Assembly: GCA_036971715.1 (NCBI GenBank)
Contig: JAVHJL010000005.1
Span: forward strand, 3,038,001 to 3,102,000
DNA from: Arthrobotrys musiformis
Taxonomy: Eukaryota > Ascomycota > Orbiliomycetes > Orbiliales > Orbiliaceae
Direction of reading: 5' to 3'
Length of the DNA: 64,000 bases
A model generated the notes under the pieces. That model did not search any database and had not been told where the DNA came from. It worked only from the letters and a program-made list of their open reading frames with translations. This document shows positions 23,869 through 34,120 of this stretch, piece by piece (within the stretch, counting starts at the first letter, position 1; each line of letters starts with the position of its first letter). Both the position numbers and the translations under genes were made by a program.

Positions 23869-25007
23869 TTATCGCCGGCGCAGGGTCTGAGACTGAGACT
23901 GAGACTGAGACCCTCCCCCAGACAACAGGGCCTGGGCCTTCCTCCTCTCTTCCTCCTCTCTCTTCCTCTTCTCCTCGCGCAGCTTATCCATTGCCCCACC
24001 AACGTTACTACTAACCCCTCTCTTCTCTTTCTCTCTGTCCTTCTCCCTCTCTCGGTACTTCTCTTTATGCCTGTGCCTCTCTCTGTCCCTCTCTCTACCT
24101 CTATCTCTATCCCTCTCCCTGTCTCTGTCCCTGTCTCTGTCTCTGTCCCTCTCTCGATGCCTCGGCTTGGCGTGCCGTGATAATGATGGTGATGACGATG
24201 TGGAAGGAGCAGGCCGGGACTCCAATCCGAATCCCATCATGCCCAGGTCTCTCCTCCTCCTCTCAGCTTCAGCATCTTCAGTCTCCTTCCGGACCTCTCT
24301 CAGCCTCTCCAATCCAAACTTCATATCCTTGAGTGGATCCATATCCCCCAGCCTCCTCTCCTTCCTTTTCAAACTCTTATCATTGCCGTTGTTATCAACA
24401 TTAGAATCAGTAGAATCATCCGGTTTACCCTTCGAATACCATGGTTCAGCCGGCCGTGACAGTCTCATAGAATATTCATCTTTTGCCGCCTCTTCTTCTG
24501 CTTTCTTCTTGTCGGCAGGACGTTCTTTGTTCTTCGTGTGGTGGGCTTTCGGGAATAGATTTATATGGCCATCCTCCCCTATCAACGGTGCATCTATCGG
24601 TGTTCCATGAGACGGACGTCTCCCATCCCTCTTTCTGTTCCTATCGCGGTCATTAGAACTAGTAGCAGCAGAACCACCGAGTGTAGAACCAGTAGCAGCA
24701 GCAGCGGTACTAGTAGCGACGGTTGTAGAGGTAGTAGTAGGTTCGATAGTCTCGTCGTAGCCATTTGTATTCATTCGATTGCGTAGGATCTGTAGCCGGC
24801 GGTCAGCATCTTCCAGCTGCATCCGCCGCTCCTCCTCCTCTTCCCTGAGCTGAGCTTCCCGCTCGTCGCGACGGACGCGCTCTTGGTTTTTCGCCGACCC
24901 GACGTGCCATGACTTGTGCTGCAGTAGGTTTCTATATATAAAAATCAGCCGATTAGCATATATATCCATATATATCGTAAAAATGAAGGGGGGACCAACA
25001 GAGGCAT
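23869..25007 (-). CDS. Cir_N domain, LENG1-like RD-rich protein (splicing-associated)
   Basis: The model is complement(join(23869..24931, 25000..25007)), 356 residues. The first exon is only 8 nt (ATGCCTCT, donor GTTGGT, 68-bp intron); joined to exon 2 it gives MPLNLLQHKSWHVGSAKNQE. This is the Cir_N motif (KSWHVxxxxNxERVRRDE) followed by a charged coiled coil, as in LENG1, CIR1 and CWC25-type proteins, which work in or near the spliceosome. Further LENG1-like landmarks are INLFPKAH, EPWYSKGK and DMDPLKDMKFGLERL, in the same order as in LENG1. The C-terminal 100 residues contain a long run of Arg-Asp/Arg-Glu dipeptides and end in a SQSQSQSQ stretch, features of nuclear RS/RD proteins. A role in pre-mRNA splicing is inferred from the family. 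CWC25 is the main alternative, but the mid-protein landmarks favour LENG1. Confidence 0.8.
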
Positions 25008-25400
25008 GTTCGTGGATGTTGGTAGTTAAAGAAGCGAAGATGGTATGATAAATGCCAAGCCTAAGCGACAGGATAGGCGACGATAAGCGATTGTTTATTG
25101 TCAGTTACTTAACTTAGTTACCCAGCAAGCCGGTCGGTAGTCAATCACAACTCACTGCTGACCCCAGGCTCATAGCAACTCGGGTTCGGACTTAGAAACC
25201 CTCCTCCTCCCAAAGGATCTCTGTGCTCTCTTCTCTTCTCGTGCTGGCCACCTCTCTTTCCCTCCCTTTCCTCTCTCTCATCTGCCTGTGTCTTTCGCCA
25301 ACATCAACTTCCAACGTTGAACCTCCAACATCGCCACATCGCCGCATCCCTCCTCCTCCCCCTCTCCGCCCACCCGCCCGGCCGGCTTCGAAAAGTAGAC
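25008..25400. promoter_or_regulatory. Shared divergent promoter, Cir_N protein / Hym1
   Basis: A 393-bp head-to-head gap serves both the minus-strand Cir_N gene and the plus-strand Mo25 homologue. The Mo25 side (25200-25300) is a nearly pure pyrimidine tract (CTCTTCTCTTC, CTCTCTTTCCCTCC), a usual feature just upstream of fungal transcription starts. No TATA box is seen. Confidence 0.5.
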
Positions 25401-26831
25401 ATGTCGTTCCTGTTCGGCCGTAGTAAGGACAAGGGCCCCGGTGAGGCCGTCAGACGTCTAAGAGAGCATCTGCTGAAGCTCGACCAGCCTGGTGCCAGAA
25501 GAACTGTATTACAACCTTCTCTCCCTCCGTATCTCTCTGTCAATTGGCCATAGCTGTGGTGCTGCTGTTGATGTCGTTGGACTAGTGATCATGATGCTGA
25601 TGCTAGTGGTGATGTTGCTTTGGTGGTGGGAATAGGCACAGGAGGAAGCCGGCAAGCAGTTACGCCTCATTAGAAACGAGCTCGCTCCTGTTCCAGGTAC
25701 TGCAACCTCTCGATAAAGACGACAGTAGTGACGAATGAATGAACCAATGCTGATGGGGCGGGTGTATAACTGCAGGAGACGAGAATAACGACAACATCTT
25801 CGCCATTGCCCAGGAAGCATGCGCACTCGATCTCTTCCCCATCCTCGCCATATGCCTTCCTAAACTCGACTTCGAGGTACATTCCCTATTTATATGACAT
25901 GGTCTGTAGAACAGCTTCTGATAATGGTTGGGGGGAGATAAAAAGGCCCGAAAGGATTCTACTACCATCCTGAACGCCCTGCTCCGGTATAACGTCCAAA
26001 ACGCCCAGATATGCGTCCTCTACCTCGCTGGTCGCCACCAAAGCGGCCACCGTCCCGACGCCATCCTGACTCTCGTAAACGCCTACAACGACGCCGAAAC
26101 CTCTTCGAACAGCGGGCAGATTCTCAAGGAAGCCTTCAAATACGAGCCTCTCGCCAGAATCGCCCTCTACGACGCCTCGTTTTGGAATTTCTTCACATAC
26201 GTCCAGGGCGGCCGTTTTGATACCAGCAGCGACGCATTCACTACCTTTAAAGTAACTCTTCCACTATTCTTCGACCCCTAAAATACATACTGACAAGACG
26301 GGCAGGAACTTCTAACCCGGCACAAAGTCCTTGTCGCCGAATTTCTCGCCGCAAACTACAACGAATTCTTCACCCAATACAACGCCCTCCTCACCTCGGA
26401 CAACTACATCACAAAACGACAATCCATAAAACTTCTCGGCGAGATCCTGTTGGATAGGGCTAACTACAACATAATGACGGCATACGTTGACTCGCCGGAT
26501 CACCTGAAACTGTGCATGAATCTACTTAGGGACAAATCGAAGAATGTACAGTACGAGGCGTTCCACGTGTTCAAAGTCTTCGTGGCGAATCCGAAGAAGA
26601 GCAAGCCGGTGGAGTCTCTGCTGGTTAAAAACCGGGAGCAATTGTTGCGGTTCTTGCCGAAATTCCACGAAGATCGCAAGGGTAACCCCCCCCTTATTTC
26701 CCTAGAATTCTATATTGCGGGGATAGCAGCTAACTTTTACAGACGACGAACAATTTAACGACGAGAAAGCCTTCCTTCTTAAGCAGATTGAAGTGCTCGG
26801 CCAGCCTCCCGGATTCCCCCAGCCGATTTGA
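25401..26831 (+). CDS. hym1: Mo25-like protein (Hym1/HymA)
   Basis: Mo25 proteins are armadillo-like scaffolds that activate germinal-centre/STE20-like kinases; in fungi Hym1/HymA acts in the RAM/MOR pathway controlling polarity, cell separation and conidiophore development. The model is join(25401..25505, 25636..25696, 25776..25876, 25946..26251, 26306..26681, 26743..26831), 345 residues, the normal family length. The N-terminus MSFLFGRSKDKGPGEAVRRL is typical. Later blocks include DLFPILAICLPKLDFEARKD, NYNEFFTQYNALLTSDNYIT, KRQSIKLLGEILLDR and NVQYEAFHVFKVFVANPKK, the C-terminal signature. All five introns have GT..AG ends and the frame holds through every junction. The acceptor of exon 2 could alternatively lie six bases further (residues AQ dropped). 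Confidence 0.95.
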
Positions 26832-27373
26832 TACCCCGCTTGAACCATTCTATATTACCACCGCTTAGCGTACCCGCAGACATGCGAAGAAAAGCGCCCC
26901 CCCCTTAGAAACCAGCCCTTTTACCTCCTGTTTGTAAAGCGTCATTAGGTTAAGATTCATCGCCAGAGATTTATTATTTGTAGTCTTTTTGTGTGTGTGT
27001 GTCCGTTTTGAGGTCGTTGGTTTGGACATTTTCTTCTTCTTCTTTCTTTTCACACGAGTGCATTTGTAATTGAGGTTCGTTTTGGAGGAGTCCGTTGAGT
27101 ACTTGACATTGATATTGAGCCAACTACAAACCAGAAAAGAAAGATACCTTTTTTATATTTTTTGCCAGGCGTTTTCAAGATCCTCTACCTTCTTCCTCTT
27201 CCATCTTTCGTTATATACCATAATATTACCAGCGAAAAAAAATGTACCCGAGAGTTTAAATTTTCGAAAGCCAAACCCGCATTGTATTACTTTCATCTAC
27301 AAAATAGCAAAGCCATTATACCAAAATAAACGCCAGGCCGTTATACCCGCACAAAAAAACCGTCAAATCTTAT
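26832..27373. other. Convergent 3' region, Hym1 / SEC18
   Basis: Both 3' ends meet here. There are T-rich and A-rich stretches (TTTTTGTGTGTGTGTG near 26987, TTCTTCTTCTTTC near 27032, GAAAAAAAAT near 27234) typical of overlapping polyadenylation regions. No gene is seen. Confidence 0.45.
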
Positions 27374-30060
27374 CTAATACCTGCCAGCATACCCCTGCTC
27401 GAACCCACCGGGCGCCTGTCCCCTCCCCTGGACATTCGGCAACTGCAACGGTTGAATCTGCTGCACCTGCGGCTGTCCCAGATCCTCCGGCTCGAGCGCT
27501 CTAGCCTCCCCGACAGCTCTGGAAACCACACTCGCGAACCTCCCCGCGCGATCCTCGTCCTGCAGCGCCGTCTCCACGGCTAAAATGATCTTTTTGATGC
27601 CGACGCCCAGTTTGCGGGATTGTGTTACATCTGCTATTTCCCTGACGGCGGATTGTATCTCCCGTTGATCGAAGGCCTTTAGTTCGTGTAGGATGTGTGC
27701 TAATTCATCGTGGGTACCCACGTTCGGCACGCCCAGTTCCCCGTCGAAGGTATTCAACACATCCAACTGCGACAAAACGCTCCGACTGGTAGTCGTAGCC
27801 AGGATCAATAACCTCCTGCCATTATCCGGCCGCCGTCTGAGTAAAACCTGAATCGTCTGTAACACCGCGTTGGAGAATCTAGGCCCGATGGGGACGTAAT
27901 CTATCAATCTCTCCAGATTGTCGAGCACCACGACGCTCAATGCGGATTTGTAGGCGTCCATGAAGACTTTGCTTATATAGCTTACTTTTCCCATTTCGTT
28001 CATGCCCACCATTGATTCCGGGCTGAGGAGTTTGATGAAGGGGTATCCGCTGTCTATTGCTATCTTCGCCGCTAGCGCGGTTTTTCCTGAGGATGGGGGT
28101 CCGTGGAGGAGGATCGAGACTAGTGGTGTTCTCTCGGATTTTCGGACCTGTTCGACGAAGAGGTGGCCTTCCTTTAGGATTTGTTCAACGTAGTTGTTGT
28201 AGTGGATTATCCCGCCCTGCAGGCAGTTCGCCAATTCATCCTCGCTGACGCCGAAGGCCGGGCGGACTTCGTCGATGGCGCTGAGGAAGTCCTGGCGGTT
28301 GACCTTCATGTTCTCGATGTCGTCTGAGATTCCGGCCACCGTGCCGACTTTTACGTGGCGGTTGAAGGCGAAGGATGAGGCTGACTTAACGACGCCGGAG
28401 ATCTCGGCGCCGGAGTAGTTTTTGGTTAGTGATGCTAGTTCGTTTATGTCCACGTCTCGGTCCATTACGTTGTTATCCCGCATTTTTGACGTGTGGATTT
28501 TAAGGATCTGACGGCGGCCGAATTCGTCGGGGAGGGAGATTTCCATGTGCACTTCCAGACGTCCGGGACGGAGGAGGGCTTCATCGATCATGTCCATTCG
28601 GTTCGTCATTCCGATCAGTAGGATGTTGTTCAATTGGTCCACACCGTCGAGTTTGGATAACAGCTGGTTGACGACCGAGTCCCCGACTCCAGTTCCATCG
28701 TTCTTGCTACCACGTTGTTTACAGATCGCATCCAGTTCGTCAAAGATGATGATGTGTAAGCCACTCTCCTCGCCTTTTTCTTTATATTCCTTCTCCGCGT
28801 CGGCGAAGAGTTTTCGAACGTTCTCCTCGGATTGTCCGACGTATTTGTTTAGGATTTCGGGACCGTTGACGACTTTTGGTTCCCGCGCGTTCAACATTTT
28901 TCCGATCTGTCGTGCGATCAGGGTTTTTCCCGTCCCGGGGGGACCGTAGAGGAGTATACCCTTCACATGCTGAATCCCCAATTTCTCAACCAATCCCGGC
29001 GGGAAGATACGCGATGCGAACGCTCTTCGGAAGATAGCTGAGAACTCGGTATCCAATCCTCCTATACCCATATCCTCGAACTTAAAGTTCGGCTGGATGA
29101 TACTATTCGCCGCGGGACGTTTGGAGGATCCCTTGAGTTTTATGGGCGACGCGGCGGATTTGTAGAATGTGATGAAGGTTTGAGGGGTCAGGATGCCGCG
29201 GACGGAGGGGTCGGAGGTGGTGGGTTGTTGGGAGGAGGTGCCCTTTTCTTGGGTTAGATCGACGATTTCGACGGTTTTGACGTGGATTTGGAGACGCATG
29301 TTGCGGACGTCGAGGATGAGGAGTTGGGTGGGGGAGAACATTTGGTTTTGGAAGTTCTATTATCACATTAACATCCCTATTCAAATATTCTATATTGTAA
29401 AAATGGGTGGAATGGGGGGAATACCCTGATGACGAGCTTGGAGAGGTCGTCCTGGTCGTAGAGCTCCTCGGTGACCTTCTTGGTCGCGAAGCCGATTTCG
29501 ACGTCCATGGAGCCCAGGTAGGCCTGTCTCCCCGAGGAGAAAGGGTCGTATCTGCGGACGGTAATACGGTCCTGGAGACCCCATTGTCCCCATTCTCTCT
29601 GGGCGTTTCCGAGGCCGATTAACCCGCGGGGGATGGATGGTGCCGGTCTACTCCTCCTTAGCTTCTTTTCGACCACAATAGTTATTCAGGGGAGGGGGGA
29701 ATACCTGACAGTAACGACACACCGCTCGTCGAGGATGACGTACGTCTCCTCCCTAAAATCATCAGGACTAACAGCCATGACATTCTGCAAAACCCACGTT
29801 TCGTCCGGAACCTTCGTGATTCCAAACTCCTGCGACCCTCCTCCTCCACGGCCCGATGGTGCAGAGGGTTGTTGGGGTTGATAACCACCGCTGCCGCCGT
29901 ACATCGATGCCCCGCCTCCGCCGCCGTAGGTTTGCTGGCCGTAGTTGGAGGGTCTGCTGAAGTTACCGCCGCCGCTGGGGGGAGCGCGGGGGGGTTGTTG
30001 GTAGCCTCCTGCGCCTCCCCCTGCTCCTCCGCCGCCGGACTTCGAAAACGGGTTGTACAT
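27374..30060 (-). CDS. sec18: Vesicular-fusion ATPase Sec18/NSF
   Basis: Sec18/NSF is the hexameric AAA+ ATPase that disassembles cis-SNARE complexes with alpha-SNAP after membrane fusion. The model is complement(join(27374..29356, 29425..29647, 29705..30060)), 853 residues; donors are GTATTC in both cases. Order: a Gly/Ser/Tyr/Gln-rich extension of about 75 residues, the N domain starting near ITKVPDETWVLQNVMAVSPD, then D1 with Walker A GPPGTGKTLIA and Walker B IIIFDELDAIC plus the second region of homology MTNRMDMIDEALLRPGRLEV, then D2 with GPPSSGKTALA and VVVLDNLERLIDY. D2 has Asn instead of Glu in Walker B, in line with its structural role in NSF. The C-terminus adds a Gln/Gly-rich tail. 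The length is about 95 residues more than the yeast protein, because of the two low-complexity ends. Confidence 0.97.
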
Positions 30061-30575
30061 TTTGTAGTTTTGATGTAGATGATGGATGATGTTGAAGGTC
30101 TGGTGGAAGAAGGGGGATGGAGGAGGTGTTGGTTATATGTCCGTCAGAGCTAAGCTGGGAGCTGGGGCTTGGCGGTGAGATGGGCTGGAGCTGAGCTTGA
30201 AACACTGAGATTAAAGCTACGTTGGCCTTCTTGGTTCCCTCCTGCGTCTTTGTCTCTAATATCCAATTCTTCGAGTATTTCTTATATCTCCAGCTATGAC
30301 TACTTGGTACTCAAGTGTATAGTATATTATAATAATATGCACGCGTCATCGAACGGACGTTTCAACGGCTTCGGGTCAACCTGCCTGGAGCGTGGGGAGC
30401 GGCTTGTGCGGCGGGTCGGGTAGACTTACTGTGTTTGTCAAATGCAACATATAAACTAATTCAATATTCACCGAGTTTATCATTGGAGCTATAGATAAGT
30501 GGATGTATTGTGCGTGCAGGTGTGTTTCTATCTACAGGATTTATATTCATACATCCGCTCTCGATTAAAGATGTA
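30061..30575. other. Promoter region of SEC18
   Basis: This stretch lies upstream of SEC18 and downstream of the small zinc-knuckle ORF. An A/T-rich patch (AGTATATTATAATAATATGC around 30320-30340) stands out; otherwise nothing is recognised. Confidence 0.35.
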
Positions 30576-30968
30576 TCAGCTGTCAGCAGCGATTAATTCT
30601 TTCCATACGTGGTACACCGCAAGACCAACGTTAGTATCCATCCGATCAGGAGATTGGTTGATAATAGTCTCGTTCCCAGGTGGCCATGCGCAGTTGTTGG
30701 GGTCGTTTTTCGGGGTGCTTTTTCCAGCACTTGTTTTCAAAATAAACTCCATTATCGCAGAATTTGCACCATTGGGGTGGAGACGACATCGGTTCTCTCT
30801 GTGTCCAGTTTTGTTACACATTGAGCATGGGCTTAAATCCGGGATTTTCCTCCAGCAATTTTCTTCGGTGTGGCCGTTGGGATTGCTGGCGTCTTTTTCG
30901 GTACACCAGGTACAGACCTGCGTCGTTCTAGAGCTATGATCCAAATTGCAGCAGAAACCATATCTCAT
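30576..30968 (-). CDS. Zinc-knuckle ORF, possibly the 3' exon of a larger gene or gag remnant
   Basis: A 130-codon minus-strand ORF contains a clear CCHC zinc knuckle, CSMCNKTGHRENRC (C-x2-C-x4-H-x4-C), and just before it a wider Cys/His cluster (VCTWC, then NGHTEENCW). The upstream part, GFCCNLDHSS, adds more Cys. Such knuckles bind single-stranded nucleic acid and occur in cellular RNA-binding proteins and in retroelement Gag. The ATG at 30968 may not be the true start: an acceptor TTTCATAG lies just upstream (AG at 30976-30977), and further upstream another frame shows an ACTAAT branch and CAG acceptor (about 31070-31085). It may therefore be a last exon. No integrase or reverse transcriptase is adjacent. 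The knuckle is certain; gene status is not. Confidence 0.5.
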   Translation of the reverse strand: MRYGFCCNLDHSSRTTQVCTWCTEKDASNPNGHTEENCWRKIPDLSPCSMCNKTGHRENRCRLHPNGANSAIMEFILKTSAGKSTPKNDPNNCAWPPGNETIINQSPDRMDTNVGLAVYHVWKELIAADS

Positions 30969-31984
30969 ATGGGTCTATGAAATCCTTCAATGGCATTCCT
31001 AGGGTGTAGAATAGTGGTAGAATGTATTTGGATTCGTTGCATCGACCTTCCTTGGTGTGGGCGTTAAGTTGCTGGTATTAGTTTTCCTTTCTGCCGTCTT
31101 TTTTCCATTATATCGCAAACTTTGGATTGCCAGAGTCTGTGCATGGAGTATAACCCGGCCGCTCACGCATGTTTGTTAATGTGACTGGCCCGTGGAGTCT
31201 CGAGGCCAGATGGCACGGAGCAGATCGCAACCGTTCGACGCTACCAAATTATAGTACTAGGATGTGTATGTGATGAGATATATCACACCGCCTGGCCTCG
31301 AGACTATCCACACCACAGTCCTATTTTAGACGGTCTGGTACCAGAACCGTCCTCGCCGTTGTTTCGTGTTTTGGTCGGCTCCATATAGCTTCAATGGGGT
31401 TGATATACATTAATCCCACTGTAGCACCGACCACTTAGGGTCATCAGTTGGTTCATTGTGCTCTAATCCATGTCTTAGGAATACCCCAGGCGGGCCAACG
31501 GGGCGTGTCTACCATAGTGCCGCACTAGGCTTTATGGGATCATAATACTGGATTTAGACCCTTATGTGGCGGGATAAAACAACTGGATGAATGTATATTC
31601 CATCTGGAAGGGGAACCATCTGTCAACTTTGAAACTCTTCGGTCTTCGTAGCCGTGATTTGAATGTTTCCTTTTAATACCAGGCTTGTCGGAGTACTGAA
31701 TTCCGTGTGTGTAATTCGACACCCTAGCAATGTATGTCAATAACGACTTCGTAAAGTCCATCCAAAGGTTAATCTAAGAACTAGAACTTACCGCAGCCCC
31801 ATGATTCAAATATCCCGACTCCACCCGGTAAAGGGTGGTCATCCCCTCTCTCAATCTCGGGTTACAAACCACCCAGAAAGATAGTGCAGTTAAAACCATC
31901 TCCCGAAGTTCAGAATGATGGGCAGGTAAGTAGCCTTCAAGCAATATGGCGTACGGCGCTTGGGCCGTCGCCTCTCAATGCAAC

Positions 31985-32510
31985 GTCCTATCTAACTACC
32001 TAGGTACTTACCTACTTACCTAGCAGAAGCGAATTGAGATAGGGTATTCAAAGCAAAGGAAATTTCCGGAACACAATTGTTAGCAGCCCAAGTAAGCTTC
32101 CTAGTCTTAGCTTGGTATTTTTTCATCTCCGCAGTTGAAAGTAGTGGCGAATCGGCGTAGATGTCTTGGAGCGCTTCCGGCTCCATTGGTGTCGATACCG
32201 GGCGACAGTCCTCCATCCCAAGCTCCCTAGGTACCTACGTCAACGTATATAGATTACTTAAGTAGGTAGATAGGTACCTAGGTAAGCCCACCGAATGGGG
32301 ATTGGGGAAGTTAGCCGTGCAGTAGCAACGGCCGAGGAGCGTGATGATGGTAGCCATTGTGATGATGGTGATAGCTTGAAGGGCGTAGTTGGTGCATGAT
32401 GAAAGGAGAAAGAGCGTGAAGGGGATTCATACGTTGTTGTCCACCACAACGCCCTCTATCAACCTTCCCCCTAACTAAGTACCTAATTACCTAGGTACCT
32501 ACTTGTCTAC
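31985..32510. repeat. Cluster of CCTAGGTA-type repeats bounding two foreign blocks
   Basis: Variants of CCTAGGTACCTAC and its complement lie in three groups: about 31995-32025 (CTACCTAGGTACTTACCTAC...), about 32225-32285 (CCTAGGTACCTACG and GGTAGATAGGTACCTAGGTA) and about 32470-32505 (CCTAATTACCTAGGTACCTA). The groups flank two blocks of about 180-200 bp with unrelated content: a copia reverse-transcriptase piece and a block of unknown origin. The repeats are close to palindromic and low in complexity. Confidence 0.7.
32016..32216 (-). mobile_element. Ty1/copia polyprotein fragment (reverse transcriptase C-terminal end)
   Basis: The 66-codon minus-strand ORF starts MEDCRPVSTPMEPEAL, continues with SPLLSTAEMKKYQAKTRKLT and ends VPEISFALNTLSQFAS. 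It matches the well-known pattern after the copia reverse-transcriptase core: DCxPVSTPM, then Y...G.L.., then PDI.FA...LS.F. Only this short piece is present; nothing upstream (RT active site YxDD) or downstream (RNase H) adjoins it, and no LTR is seen. It lies between CCTAGGTA repeat groups. It is a non-functional fragment. Confidence 0.8.
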
Positions 32511-32736
32511 GCCAACAGGCAAGTGCCTAAGCGCCTGACAGTACTACCTATCTACACTTTAGCCTCGAGGCTGCCTCATAGGTCTATCATAGAACCTGGG
32601 ATCGATGGATATACAATTGACCAATATAATAGAACATATCAAATACAAAACCGCGCGAGCAGCCGATACTATATCCTCAAACCGCCTATAAATATAAATT
32701 AAAAAACATAAAAGAGAACCGCCCATATAATACAAT

Positions 32737-34120
32737 CTAAACCACCCGTCGTCCGTATACCCTCAACCTGCTAACCCCCCCGTCGGGGATAATAGTCATC
32801 TTAACATGCGTCACAACCTCCCCGCCTACATCCTCGAGCTTCATCACCTCATCAACCCCGTTCCTCACATCGCCCCCGCCAATACCGTTGACGGGCATGT
32901 AAACATCCTGACCGGGCAATCCGAAGTGGTGTTCGAAGTCCGGCTTGCATTTCGCCGGCTCCAGCACTTTTATCCAGTCCTCGTGGTCGTGCGAGGGGGT
33001 GATGGTGGAATCTGAGTGGTTGAGACCGTGGATTGTGACATACTGTGGGAAATTACCCCGGAAGTGCGCGGTATCTATCGTTATCGACGTAATCTTTGTC
33101 GGTGCACCCTATCATAAACCACCATCAGTATCCCTAAACCCCAAATAATTTCTATAAGATAAGAAGGGAACTCACCAGCTTAACAACAACCCAATCAACA
33201 TGTCCCTTAACCCTACTCCTCTTCGTCTCCCACCCATCCCCCATATCCCTCCCCCTGCCAGGTTGTAACAAATTATCCTTCCTCCCGAAATGCTGGTCGG
33301 AACAACTAACCACCAACCCACCATTGCACACATGCGCCGTATCCAGTATCTCCTCGGCATCATCCGAAAACACGGGAACAGCCTGTCCGTACACCCTAAA
33401 CCTCGCTATCCCGCCGTCGGGGATCATATTAAGCTTCACGTGCGAATATGTTTCCTCCGTGGGTTCGGGGAGAAGGTAGACGTGGCGTTGCGAGGGTCCG
33501 CATTCTTGGATGGGTAGGATGGTGGTCCATCTTGTGTCTGTTGGACCCGGGGCCGGCGAGGAGGGAAGGGTGAAGAGGCCTTGGACGGTGATTTCGGGGG
33601 CGTGGTTGCCGTTGAAGAAGGCGGTGTCGATTTCGAAGCCGTAGATGCGGCCGGAGTTCACTCCCAGCTGTCATTCCTTAGTATTTATATTATATCTATG
33701 TATATATATATCAAGAGAGAGGGTACCTTAACAATAACCCAGTCCTCAGGCTCAGTATTATGCCGTCTCGTCTCCCATCTACCCCATCGTTAGCCTCCAA
33801 ATACATATATAATATAATTATAAAAGAGAGAGAGAGAGAGACAAACCCATCATACCAAGCCCCCGTATGCACAAAATACCCCGGCTTCCGTATCGGCGGC
33901 GCAACAGTCAACAAATTCTCCGCCTGAGCGAACCACTCGTCGCTAACCGCCACAATACTCCCGCCCAACGACGCGCTCACCAAATCTTTTTACGAATAAA
34001 AATTTGTCAGTTTTTTTGCCATCAAACGGCCCGGAATGGGTGGTGGCAGGGGGAGGGATTACCGATGCAGTGCGAGCCGAAGACTTCATTGGTCTTGGAG
34101 GCGTCTATGCGGGTGACCAT
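32737..34120 (-). CDS. DAL2: Allantoicase
   Basis: Allantoicase (allantoate amidinohydrolase) cleaves allantoate to ureidoglycolate and urea in purine breakdown, letting the fungus use urate-derived nitrogen. The model is complement(join(32737..33108, 33176..33667, 33727..33778, 33847..33985, 34063..34120)), 370 residues, normal for the family. The protein starts MVTRIDASKTNEVFGSHCID and has two homologous jelly-roll repeats. Repeat 1 includes SDEWFAQAENLL, KPGYFVHTGAWYDGWETRRH and DWVIVKLGVNSGRIYGFEID. Repeat 2 includes SCSDQHFGRKDNLLQPGRG, MGDGWETKR, DWVVVKLGAPTKITSITIDT. Both repeats end with the same block, HVKLNMIPDGGIARFRVYG and HVKMTIIPDGGVSRLRVYG. Five exons splice cleanly in frame. 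No other purine-pathway gene is nearby, so there is no cluster as in budding yeast. Nitrogen control by GATA factors is likely but not shown. Confidence 0.97.

Larger units (their letters stand above)
30969..32736. other. Gene-poor stretch with repeats and retroelement debris
   Basis: This region separates the zinc-knuckle ORF from the 3' end of allantoicase. Apart from the copia fragment and the CCTAGGTA repeat cluster listed separately, it holds only short ORFs. The part nearest allantoicase (32640-32730) is A/T-rich, as expected for its 3' flank. Confidence 0.4.

Noticed and set aside
24040..24165. CTCTCTGTCCCT-type tandem repeat as a microsatellite or repeat array
   Set aside because: It is the coding sequence of the Arg-Asp/Arg-Glu dipeptide run of the Cir_N protein.
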